10,282 bases of DNA from Thermococci archaeon (GCA_003663695.1 QMUB01000018.1:1-10282); one strand, 5' to 3'. Shown: positions 1-5,341, counted from the first letter of the stretch. Made by a program: numbers and translations. The notes: generated by a model from the letters alone, not told the origin.

Positions 1-153
1 AAAAAAAGGATAATAGGGCAGACATGGTTCGTTGGAGTAGCTTCCCTTCTCTACATGGCAACCTTTATATTCATGAAGGTAAGTGAATTACCCTTATTTT
101 TGCTCCTCTCCACCTTCGCCATAAGGCTCACTCAAAAGGCAAGTCAAACTTGA
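1..153 (+). CDS. C-terminal fragment of a membrane protein (partial, 5' end outside window)
   Basis: An open frame runs in from the left edge and ends at a TGA at 151-153, giving about 50 residues. The fragment begins with a basic KKR, followed by a hydrophobic stretch (roughly residues 4-26) and, after a short KVSELP linker, a second one (roughly 30-43). It ends in the polar tail RLTQKASQT. This is the look of the last one or two membrane spans of an integral membrane protein. I do not recognise the family from this piece. The gene is convergent with the DUF2110 gene and the two overlap by 26 bases at their 3' ends. The reality of the frame is supported only by its hydrophobic pattern and by the open reading frame from the edge. 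Confidence 0.55.
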   Translation, partial: KKRIIGQTWFVGVASLLYMATFIFMKVSELPLFLLLSTFAIRLTQKASQT

Positions 154-868
154 TTGCCACTATCAAAGCGGGCTTAATGTACGGCCCTATGACTTTTATT
201 ATGCCCGGAGCCTGGGTGCCCTTCTTCAGGATAAGCATGGTCTCCATGAGCCCTAACTCCTCGATCCTCCTGACATCTCTTGAGTGCCCCGTGTTAATTA
301 GAGCTTCCTCAATTCTCTCGCTTGTTGTACCGGCTATAAAGAGCTTGTCATGGCCATCACTGAGCCAGGACTTGAATCTTTTAAGCTGCTCCGGTGCAAA
401 GTGAGCCTCAATCTCTCTGGCACCAAATTCAACCCTCTCAACCTCCACTTCAAGGGGCAGATTATTCACCCATCCAAAATCCTTTATCATTTTTCTAACT
501 GCCTTATCCCCGAACTCCTCTTTGAGATAATATAAAGGTACCAGAGCATCCTTAGGTGTTGGTGTAAACACTCCTATATCAACGTAGACCCCATATCCTA
601 TTTTTCCCAAATCCACAAACCTGCCCTTATAAATTCCCCCTTCTCTAACACTCTTCAACCTGTAGGGGACCTCACCAAATTCCTCTCTGAGGAGGTTTGC
701 CGAAATTTCCTCATCCTCACCTTCAAGATTTACTTTAACCCATTGCTTTTGAGTTATGGAGAGCTTCCATGAGACTTCCAAATCACCTATCAAAGAGCTC
801 AATTTTCTGTTAAGCTTTTTAAAACCGCTCCTGTCACCATAAATCTTCTCCAGAATAACCATTTCCAT
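128..868 (-). CDS. DUF2110 family protein with S1-like region
   Basis: A 246-residue protein that I recognise as archaeal DUF2110, a family without an assigned reaction. Residues about 75-115 (GGIYKGRFVDLGKIGYGVYV, then an IG-rich turn and LVPLYYL) resemble the start of an S1/OB-fold RNA-binding domain, where a glycine-rich beta strand is followed by a V-D-I-G strand. The C-terminal third is a mixed alpha/beta region ending in FDLPFE. The first ATG is preferred because GAGGTG at 876-881 lies 7 bases upstream; the second Met (residue 3) is spaced less well. A TATA-like box at 913-922 would give a short leader. It lies downstream of tfe on the same strand, with 152 bases between them. RNA binding is my inference from the S1-like stretch. 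The family call is from memory. Confidence 0.72.
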   Translation of the reverse strand: MEMVILEKIYGDRSGFKKLNRKLSSLIGDLEVSWKLSITQKQWVKVNLEGEDEEISANLLREEFGEVPYRLKSVREGGIYKGRFVDLGKIGYGVYVDIGVFTPTPKDALVPLYYLKEEFGDKAVRKMIKDFGWVNNLPLEVEVERVEFGAREIEAHFAPEQLKRFKSWLSDGHDKLFIAGTTSERIEEALINTGHSRDVRRIEELGLMETMLILKKGTQAPGIIKVIGPYIKPALIVAIKFDLPFE

Positions 869-912
869 GGCCGCACACCTCTTCCATTCGATAGGCTAAC
901 TAGAAAGCGCTG

Positions 913-922
913 CTTATAAATG
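913..922 (-). promoter_or_regulatory. TATA-box promoter for the DUF2110 gene
   Basis: Read on the minus strand the site is CATTTATAAG, a good archaeal TATA element. Transcription would begin about 25 bases on, near 890, leaving a leader of roughly 20 bases that still contains the GAGGTG ribosome binding site. The core is nearly palindromic, so it could also fire on the plus strand, where it would produce a transcript through 945-1000 with no obvious gene. Confidence 0.5.
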
Positions 923-1020
923 TTTGCAATGGTTTGCTGGGCTGCCTGTTGATGTGAGTGAATAGCTTCAGGAGGTGATACCCCAGTTATTAGTTATCTA
1001 ACAGTGTGGGAAGAAGAGAA

Positions 1021-1536
1021 TTAAACCAACCCAAGCTCCTTTTCGAGCTCGTGGATTCTCTTCTTAAGTTCTTCAACAATAGCAGAATTATCATATTCCT
1101 GAAGCATTGCGCCACAGATAGGACATTGGAATTCATACTCCAAAGCTTCATCAAAAGTAAGCTTTGGATGACCGGGATTTCCACAGTGATAGTAAATCTC
1201 CTGAGTTTCCTCCTCGAGCATTCTCCGGAGGGTTTTTAACTCCTCCATTTTCTTTGCCCTGAGGATCTCAGGAAGGCGTTTCGTATCCAAACGCCAGTAA
1301 TAATAATACCATCCTGTTTCCTTATCCCTAATCCTCTTGAAATCCGCCAGCTTTGTATCATAAAGCATGTAGAGTATTTTGCGAACGGTGTTTACCCTAA
1401 TTTCCGTAGCCTCGGCTAGTTCTTCATCTGTAGCTTCACCTTTCTTTTCAAGAGCCTTTATAACTTCAACGGCCTCTTCGCCCCCCATATCCATTGCGAG
1501 TTCAAGGAGTTCCTTCCTTCCCTTCCTTCTTGCCAT
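1021..1536 (-). CDS. tfe: Transcription initiation factor E subunit alpha (TFE-alpha)
   Basis: TFE-alpha, the archaeal counterpart of TFIIE-alpha, helps RNA polymerase with TBP and TFB open the promoter. This 171-residue protein has the expected order. Residues about 5-90 form the winged helix ([25 protein letters not shown]) including the aromatic GWYYYYWRL segment. A charged linker helix (about 95-112) follows, then a zinc-ribbon-like part with C118, H123, C138 and C141, and a C-terminal helix. The first metal pair is C-X4-H (CGNPGHP) rather than the usual C-X2-C; from memory this resembles other Thermococcales TFEs. An in-frame ATG at 1551 exists, but its own sequence contains the GGAGGT at 1544-1549, which is spaced 7 bases from the ATG at 1536. 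I therefore start at 1536 (MARRKGRK). Confidence 0.95.
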   Translation of the reverse strand: MARRKGRKELLELAMDMGGEEAVEVIKALEKKGEATDEELAEATEIRVNTVRKILYMLYDTKLADFKRIRDKETGWYYYYWRLDTKRLPEILRAKKMEELKTLRRMLEEETQEIYYHCGNPGHPKLTFDEALEYEFQCPICGAMLQEYDNSAIVEELKKRIHELEKELGLV

Positions 1537-1614
1537 TGATGAAACCTCCATCCTCGATTATTTCAGCTTAAGAATAATTTAATTTTGATAACTTAGAATT
1601 TGCCCCAATACATG

Positions 1615-1695
1615 CTGTCTATTTATAAACTATGTGTGCCCGCCTATATATATGTTTTTGTTTATAAAAGGCGTTCAATGAACAAAAATAGACAG
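1615..1695. repeat. Nested inverted repeats between tfe and the upstream gene
   Basis: CTGTCTATTT at 1615-1624 is a perfect inverted match to AAATAGACAG at 1686-1695. Just inside, TTTATAAAC at 1622-1630 is matched by GTTTATAAA at 1660-1668. A small palindrome, GTTCAATGAAC, sits at 1673-1683. The arms carry two outward-facing TATA-like boxes. The right arm overlaps the region just after the upstream gene's stop, where a minus-strand T run (1684-1688) may serve as a weak terminator. Function is not known; an operator or a terminator/promoter junction is possible. Confidence 0.45.
1621..1630 (-). promoter_or_regulatory. tfe: Candidate TATA box for tfe
   Basis: On the minus strand the site reads GTTTATAAAT. 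A start about 25 bases downstream (near 1600) would give a leader of about 60 bases, longer than is common in this group. A weaker AT-rich element at about 1577-1588 would give a leader near 20 bases, so tfe may have one of two promoters. The site is also one arm of an inverted repeat with 1660-1668. Confidence 0.4.
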
Positions 1696-1699
1696 AGGG

Positions 1700-1984
1700 T
1701 TAATCGCTAAAATACTCATCTACAAGTTCCTTGGCTGAAGGCTTATAAACTTCCAGAATCTCCAAATTTTCAATGACGTTTCCTTCCCTTAGTTCCAGCT
1801 TAACCCTCCCGCCATAGACCTGCAAATCCAATAATCCATATATTGCATCCTCTGCTTCGAGAGGAGTTTTAAATTTCATTATGAACTCCCCTTCCTTCTC
1901 ATCAATGAGCTTGACCCAGTACTCGTTCTTTCTCTTGAAGGGGCGTGTTATCTTTGGTTTGAACTTTTCAATGACAACTTCCAA
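1700..1984 (-). CDS. Small conserved-looking hypothetical protein upstream of tfe
   Basis: A soluble, charged protein of about 94 residues that I do not recognise. It has no cysteines, no membrane span and no signal peptide. The pattern (ITRPFKRKNEYWVKL, then EGEFIMKFKTPLEAEDAIYG) suggests a compact alpha/beta fold with an FKTPLEAEDA helix. The stop is TAA at 1700-1702. An ATG at 1999 would give 99 residues, but GGAGGTG at 1991-1997 lies inside its first codons. That ribosome binding site is spaced 6 bases from a TTG at 1984-1982, so I take TTG as the start (protein beginning LEVVIEKF, with Met in place of Leu). It shares a divergent promoter region with the DUF531 gene and may be cotranscribed with tfe, although 163 bases separate them. 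Confidence 0.75.
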   Translation of the reverse strand: MEVVIEKFKPKITRPFKRKNEYWVKLIDEKEGEFIMKFKTPLEAEDAIYGLLDLQVYGGRVKLELREGNVIENLEILEVYKPSAKELVDEYFSD

Positions 1985-2025
1985 TGGATTCACCTCCATC
2001 TCTCGGCAAATATCTAAGGGGACAT

Positions 2026-2035
2026 GCTTAAAAAG
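2026..2035 (-). promoter_or_regulatory. TATA-box promoter for the small gene at 1700-1984
   Basis: On the minus strand the site reads CTTTTTAAGC, a plausible archaeal TATA element. A start about 25 bases on (near 2005) places the GGAGGTG ribosome binding site at 1991-1997 within a short leader. It faces away from the promoter at 2059-2077. Confidence 0.45.
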
Positions 2036-2058
2036 TTTAGCTTCTCTAAATTTTTTAG

Positions 2059-2077
2059 CTTAAAAACTTTTAAGCCT
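2059..2077 (+). promoter_or_regulatory. TATA-box promoter for the DUF531-signal peptidase pair
   Basis: GCTTAAAAACTTTTAAGCC holds two overlapping TATA-like candidates and is itself an inverted repeat (GCTTAAAA/TTTTAAGC). Transcription from the downstream box would start near 2095, giving a leader of about 20 bases with AGGAGG at 2106-2111 before the ATG at 2118. Confidence 0.5.
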
Positions 2078-2117
2078 TTCTCCAGCGGAAAATTAGGGAA
2101 AAATAGGAGGGTAAAAA

Positions 2118-2666
2118 ATGATTACACTCGCACTTTACAACTCATATGACCCCAAAAAACTCCATGACGCCCATTTAAGGGCAATTGCAAGAGCTGCTCC
2201 CATATGTTATGCCTTCGAGTTTCATCTGGCCATAGTTGGATTTCCCTTCGACAACAAAAAAGCAGTTGAACTTGCAGAGGAGATAGCCCGGAACACAACC
2301 ATAGGGGAAAGCGGTAAATACCTCATAGAGCTCTCAAAGAAGGACAAATTTCATGTGCTTGAATTCCCAAAGAAGGGATTCCCCCCGCAGTTCGGACATT
2401 TGGTTGCCACAACAAGGAAACCTGACGATAAAAAGGCAATAAAATCAATGGAAATCGCAAAAAGGGCATTAAAGGGAGAAAGTTTTCTCCTCTTAGTTGG
2501 GCTTGGAAGGCATGGACTACCGAAAGAGATATTTAAGCTTAGTGAGTACCATTTGGATATAACAGATGGAAGAGGAATAAGCCTTGAAACATGCACCGCG
2601 ATAGGTTCAATTCCCGCCAAGATTAGAACTCAAATGGAGGCTTTGAAATGGATGAGAAAATGGTGA
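2118..2666 (+). CDS. DUF531 family protein, probable SPOUT-fold RNA methyltransferase
   Basis: A 182-residue archaeal protein opening with the DUF531 hallmark LALYNSYDP. The C-terminal third looks like the trefoil-knot part of SPOUT methyltransferases: LLLVGLGRHGLPKEIF (residues about 124-139) resembles the knot strand with its glycine-rich cofactor loop and GLP-hydrophobic turn, and DITDGRGISLETCTAIGSI (about 147-165) resembles the closing loop and helix. An S-adenosylmethionine-dependent RNA methylation role follows only by inference; the substrate is unknown. AGGAGG sits 6-7 bases before the ATG. The last 19 bases overlap the start of the signal peptidase gene, so the two are translationally coupled. 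Family assignment is from memory and fairly firm; the enzymatic role is not. Confidence 0.8.
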   Translation: MITLALYNSYDPKKLHDAHLRAIARAAPICYAFEFHLAIVGFPFDNKKAVELAEEIARNTTIGESGKYLIELSKKDKFHVLEFPKKGFPPQFGHLVATTRKPDDKKAIKSMEIAKRALKGESFLLLVGLGRHGLPKEIFKLSEYHLDITDGRGISLETCTAIGSIPAKIRTQMEALKWMRKW

Positions 2667-3112
2667 AGGAAATCAAAGAGACCGTGATTTTTCTTTTGAT
2701 ATCGATTGTGGTCGTTTTTGCACTTAACAGTGGCTTAAAAGTCGCTCTCCACACGGATTCCCCATTAGTGATCGTTGTAAGCGGTTCAATGGAGCCCGTC
2801 TTTCACAGGGGAGATGTTGTGTTGCTCAAAGGAGTAACCCCAAATGAGATAAGAATAGGAGATGTCGTTGTTTACAAGAGACCCTTCACAAAATATCCAA
2901 TAATACACCGGGTCAGGGGGATAGAAGAGTATAACGGAGAAAAATGCTTCGTGATATGGGGGGATAACAACTTTATACACGACTTCTACCCAACTCCCGA
3001 AGGCGAAATCCCCTGCGTCCCTGGAAGCGCAATAGAGGCAAAGGCACTCCTGGTTTTTCCGAAAATAGGGTACATTCCAATGGAAATAAAGGAGAAGCTA
3101 GGACTGGCATAA
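2648..3112 (+). CDS. Signal peptidase I, archaeal/Sec11-like (S26B)
   Basis: A 154-residue membrane-anchored serine protease that removes signal peptides from exported proteins. Residues about 11-34 form one N-terminal membrane span. The catalytic serine is in VVSGSMEPVF (S47), followed by RGDVVLL. The position of the bacterial general-base lysine is taken by a histidine in PIIHRVR (H87), the Sec11/archaeal variant, and the aspartate is in WGDNN (D106), with a second conserved-looking aspartate at D112. Length fits archaeal enzymes. GGAGG at 2636-2640, inside the DUF531 gene, is 7 bases from the ATG. The stop TAA at 3110-3112 is immediately followed by the complement of the stop of the facing radical SAM gene, leaving no bases between them. 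Confidence 0.92.
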   Translation: MDEKMVKEIKETVIFLLISIVVVFALNSGLKVALHTDSPLVIVVSGSMEPVFHRGDVVLLKGVTPNEIRIGDVVVYKRPFTKYPIIHRVRGIEEYNGEKCFVIWGDNNFIHDFYPTPEGEIPCVPGSAIEAKALLVFPKIGYIPMEIKEKLGLA

Positions 3113-3940
3113 TCACATAACACAGCATTCATATAGTATCTCCACATCCCTGACTTCCTTCGCCCATTCAATAATTTTTCTCGGGGGATTTGTTATCCTA
3201 TCGACACCCAGTAGAATGGCTCCCCTATCAAAGTCCAAACGCCATTTTCCTAAGGGACGCATACACCCTATGCTGAGTTCTCCACTGAATTTAGCACGAG
3301 CATATCTAACAACCTTCAGGCTTTCTTCAACACCCGGTTTTTTAACGTGCTCCATCTCCGTTCCCTTTGTGGGAATCAAAACGTCGAGAACGAGGACATC
3401 TATAGGATATCTCAGGAGCATATCAATGGCATCATACTCCCACCACACCTTTCCAAAGTCCAGACCTATGGTTATGTGAGGTGCCACCTTGACCCCTGCC
3501 CCCGTGAGAAGCTCCACGATCCTGAGATAATCCTCCACTTTTTTATCAATTTTATAGACACGTTTTATTACATCATCGCTTCCAACGAAGTCGAGAGAAA
3601 CCGCATCCACGTATTTAATCCACTCCAGATCCTCTTCACTTATGAAGCCGACGTGGGCATTGATTTTCAGATTGGTCTCCCTCTTGATCTGCTTTATCTC
3701 CTCCGCGTATTTGTCAAGAGGAACCTTCAAGCGCTTATCCATGCCCCCGCTGAGGAGGCATCCCGTGTATCCCTGCTCCTCGAGACTTCTGCAGTAATCC
3801 ACTAAATTGGCCTTCTTAACATGCCTCATGCCTTCGAGATAATGCTTCCCACAGTGGGCACAGTTCAAAGAACAGTAGGTGCCTGTTAGAGATATGGAAG
3901 GAAATTTAATGCCCGGGATGTAGATTTTAAGCTTTCTCAT
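3113..3940 (-). CDS. Radical SAM protein, candidate archaeal lipoyl synthase component (LipS2-type)
   Basis: A 275-residue radical SAM enzyme. The FeS-SAM motif is TYCSLNCAHC (C23, C27, C30; C-X3-C-X2-C), preceded by PGIKFPSISLTG, and SGGM at about 64-67 fits the SAM-binding GG motif. Further cysteines (C226 in GCMRPLG, and the terminal pair C272-C273) could bind an auxiliary iron-sulfur cluster. Lipoyl synthases need such a cluster as sulfur donor, and Thermococcus kodakarensis uses a two-protein enzyme, LipS1 plus LipS2, in place of LipA. The biotin-synthase-like character and the lipoate-ligase gene 25 bases upstream on the same strand suggest this is one of the two, more likely LipS2. No LipS1 partner lies in the window. 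GGAGG at 3948-3952 is 7 bases from the ATG. Radical SAM membership is certain; the substrate is inferred. Confidence 0.85.
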   Translation of the reverse strand: MRKLKIYIPGIKFPSISLTGTYCSLNCAHCGKHYLEGMRHVKKANLVDYCRSLEEQGYTGCLLSGGMDKRLKVPLDKYAEEIKQIKRETNLKINAHVGFISEEDLEWIKYVDAVSLDFVGSDDVIKRVYKIDKKVEDYLRIVELLTGAGVKVAPHITIGLDFGKVWWEYDAIDMLLRYPIDVLVLDVLIPTKGTEMEHVKKPGVEESLKVVRYARAKFSGELSIGCMRPLGKWRLDFDRGAILLGVDRITNPPRKIIEWAKEVRDVEILYECCVM

Positions 3941-3965
3941 AGCTTATCCTCCAAAAAATAAAGGG

Positions 3966-4715
3966 CTACTTTAGGAAGTTCCATTCCTCAAGTCCGTAGC
4001 GCTCTTTTACGAGTTTTTCGACGAGATTGAGTTCATAATCCGTAAGCTCCCCTTCCTCAAGGGGAAACTCTTCAAAGAACTTCTGCTTCAGAAGGCCATA
4101 TGCTTCGCTCATTGTAAGTTCAATACCTTCGCGTTCCAGGGTGGTGACCCTATCCCATATGCTCGTTATACCCTTATCTTGGAGTTTCTTTTTGGAGACC
4201 TTCAGAACCGAGGCTAGGACATCAAGGTGCGTTCTGTACATGAAGGTTCCGTGCTGCAGGATAACCCCCTTACGCCTCGTTTGAGCGCTCCCGCTTATCT
4301 TCTTGCCGTTGGCTATTATATCGTTGAGTCCCGAAAAGTCCGCTTCCAATCCGAGCTCTCTAAGGGCGCTTACAAGGGGAGATGCCAGAATTCTGTAGCT
4401 CCTCTCAATGTCCCTCAAATCCGGGTGAATGCCCTCCCCAACTATCGCGCTGTAGGTAATCTCACCGTATTCATCATGGAACACGCTTCCTCCACCCGTT
4501 ATACGTCTCACCACAGGTATTCCAAGCTCCGTGCATTTCTCCAAGTTAACATCATGCCTGACGCTCTGAAATCTCCCTATAGTTATCGAGCTGGGCTTAA
4601 ACACATAGAGCCTGAATGTGTCCTCAACCTTTCCTTTAATCCTCGCATACATTATGGCTTCATCTATAGCCATCTGGATTTCAGGTCTCGCTGCAATGAG
4701 GGGAATAAACCGCAT
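3966..4715 (-). CDS. lplA: Lipoate/octanoate-protein ligase catalytic domain protein (LplA-like)
   Basis: A 249-residue BPL/LplA/LipB-fold enzyme that attaches lipoate or octanoate to carrier proteins such as glycine cleavage H protein. The motifs are clear: RRITGGGSVFHD at about 70-81 (the acyl-AMP-binding loop), NDIIANGKKISGSAQTRR at about 131-148 with the likely catalytic lysine K139, and ILQHGTFMY thereafter. It ends with ELTDYELNLVEKLVKERYGL and EWNF, a usual close for ligase catalytic domains. The accessory C-terminal domain of E. coli LplA is absent, so activation may need a separate partner or the enzyme may act as a transferase. GGGGAG at 4722-4727 is 6 bases from the ATG at 4715, so I prefer this start to the ATG at 4721. 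It starts 2 bases after the stop of the 144-residue gene. Confidence 0.9.
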   Translation of the reverse strand: MRFIPLIAARPEIQMAIDEAIMYARIKGKVEDTFRLYVFKPSSITIGRFQSVRHDVNLEKCTELGIPVVRRITGGGSVFHDEYGEITYSAIVGEGIHPDLRDIERSYRILASPLVSALRELGLEADFSGLNDIIANGKKISGSAQTRRKGVILQHGTFMYRTHLDVLASVLKVSKKKLQDKGITSIWDRVTTLEREGIELTMSEAYGLLKQKFFEEFPLEEGELTDYELNLVEKLVKERYGLEEWNFLK

Positions 4716-4717
4716 GA

Positions 4718-5152
4718 TCATCTCCCCACATTCGCTTCTATCTCCTCAACCTCATCCATCACTTCCTCTTCCTCCTCAAGAAGGAGCTGCTCTTCAAGCT
4801 TCTCTTCTATTGATGCCTTCCTCCTCTCCTTCATTGTTAGCTTCTCAGCCTCAGCCACCATGTTTAAAAGAACCGCTGCCAGACGGGCTGCCGTTTCGGT
4901 CCTCATGGAAGCCTTGGCTTCCACATCCTCATTGTGTATAACCATGCTGACATTTGCTGGTCTGAAGTTCCCGTAATTGTCCACATACGCCTCCCAGAGG
5001 CTCAGAGCGATGTACTTATCCTTCGCACCCATATAAATCCTGATGGTATACCTCGGCTTGTTTCCCATGCAATCACCATCTAGAAATATAACCTTCTCAA
5101 TAAAAGGCTTTTCTCGAAAACTGTCCATACTGTGGGATAACTGCGGCATCAT
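4718..5152 (-). CDS. Hypothetical protein with acidic coiled C-terminus, first gene of the lipoate operon
   Basis: A protein of up to 144 residues that I do not recognise. The central part (KPRYTIRIYM, KYIALSLWEAYVDNYGNFRPANVSMVIH, then METs and an ETAARLAAVLLNMVAEAEK helix) looks like a small alpha/beta domain. The last 35 residues are a strongly acidic, probably helical tail (EEKLEEQLLLEEEEE). It is not similar to the lipoate ligase accessory domain as I know it. The start is uncertain: two ATGs at 5152 and 5149 lie only 1-4 bases after a GGAG, ATG at 5128 has no ribosome binding site, and ATG at 5071 (MGNKPRYTIRI) has GGTGAT just upstream. It is nearly contiguous with lplA (2 bases), so joint transcription is likely. 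Whether it takes part in lipoylation is open. Confidence 0.75.
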   Translation of the reverse strand: MMPQLSHSMDSFREKPFIEKVIFLDGDCMGNKPRYTIRIYMGAKDKYIALSLWEAYVDNYGNFRPANVSMVIHNEDVEAKASMRTETAARLAAVLLNMVAEAEKLTMKERRKASIEEKLEEQLLLEEEEEVMDEVEEIEANVGR

Positions 5153-5175
5153 ACTCCGCTTTCTTTTCCCGGAGT
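5153..5175. repeat. Inverted repeat ACTCCG...CGGAGT next to the lipoate operon start
   Basis: ACTCCG at 5153-5158 and CGGAGT at 5170-5175 form a perfect 6-bp inverted repeat with an 11-base spacer. On the minus strand the inner arm carries the only GGAG before the first ATG. Because transcription is predicted to begin near 5164, within the repeat, a DNA operator is more likely than an RNA hairpin. The match is short and could be chance. Confidence 0.3.
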
Positions 5176-5183
5176 GGTGTCAA

Positions 5184-5194
5184 AAACTTAAATC
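5184..5194 (-). promoter_or_regulatory. TATA-box promoter for the lipoate operon
   Basis: The minus strand reads GATTTAAGTTT, a reasonable TATA element. A start near 5164 would give a very short leader if translation begins at 5152, or about 35 bases if it begins at 5128. It is back to back with the promoter at 5234-5246. Confidence 0.4.
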
Positions 5195-5233
5195 TAACGC
5201 TTCACTGCTTATCCCGATGATCTCAACAGCACG

Positions 5234-5246
5234 AAATTTTTAAAAC
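5234..5246 (+). promoter_or_regulatory. TATA-box promoter for the C/D box RNA and the CDF gene
   Basis: AAATTTTTAAAAC is a strong archaeal TATA candidate. A start about 25-27 bases downstream of its centre falls at about 5266-5270, exactly at the predicted 5' end of the C/D box RNA. No second promoter is evident between the RNA and the CDF start at 5342, so both probably use this one. Confidence 0.6.
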
Positions 5247-5266
5247 CGGGGGGATAATTCTAAAAT

Positions 5267-5324
5267 GCCCGATGAAGAATTCAGCCTTACCTGACTCATG
5301 ATGAAGGAGTGACGGACTGAGGGT
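5267..5324 (+). ncRNA. C/D box small RNA, predicted to guide 16S rRNA 2'-O-methylation at two sites
   Basis: The elements appear in the right order and spacing. C box CCGATGA is at 5269-5275 (one or two bases off RTGATGA), box D' CTGA at 5291-5294, a 3-base spacer, C' box ATGATGA at 5298-5304 (perfect), a 12-base guide at 5305-5316, and box D CTGA at 5317-5320. CCC before and GGG after can form a short terminal stem. The D guide (core GGAGTGACGG) is complementary over 10 bases to CCGUCACUCC of archaeal 16S rRNA helix 44. Counting five bases from box D gives U1406 (E. coli numbering). The D' guide (core TTCAGCCTT) is complementary over 9 bases to AAGGCUGAA near helix 27, giving G902. The 16S sequence is recalled, not aligned here. 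Such RNAs act with L7Ae, Nop5 and fibrillarin. Confidence 0.82.
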
Positions 5325-5341
5325 TCTCAAAAGGTGATCTC

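Noticed and set aside
961..985. A fragment of the 16S rRNA 3' end on the minus strand
   Set aside because: Only about ten bases around ATCACCTCC match; the flanks do not resemble the 16S tail, so it is more likely a chance or ribosome-binding-site-like sequence.
937..1003. An H/ACA guide RNA ending at the ACA at 1001-1003
   Set aside because: The stems are short and do not form a lower stem adjacent to the ACA with a pocket at the required 14-16 bases.
4227..4976. A long plus-strand open frame antisense to lplA and the neighbouring gene
   Set aside because: The minus-strand frames carry clear lipoate ligase motifs; the antisense frame is rich in serine and shows no family likeness, as expected of a shadow frame.
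4718..5152. Reading this gene as LplB, the missing lipoate ligase accessory subunit
   Set aside because: Position is suggestive, but the characteristic accessory-domain pattern (a GDFF-type strand and the following helix) is not seen, and the acidic tail is not typical.
5210..5233. A second C/D box RNA starting at CCCGATGA (5213-5220)
   Set aside because: No D or D' box (CTGA) follows at the right distance before the TATA box at 5234, so the set of motifs is incomplete.
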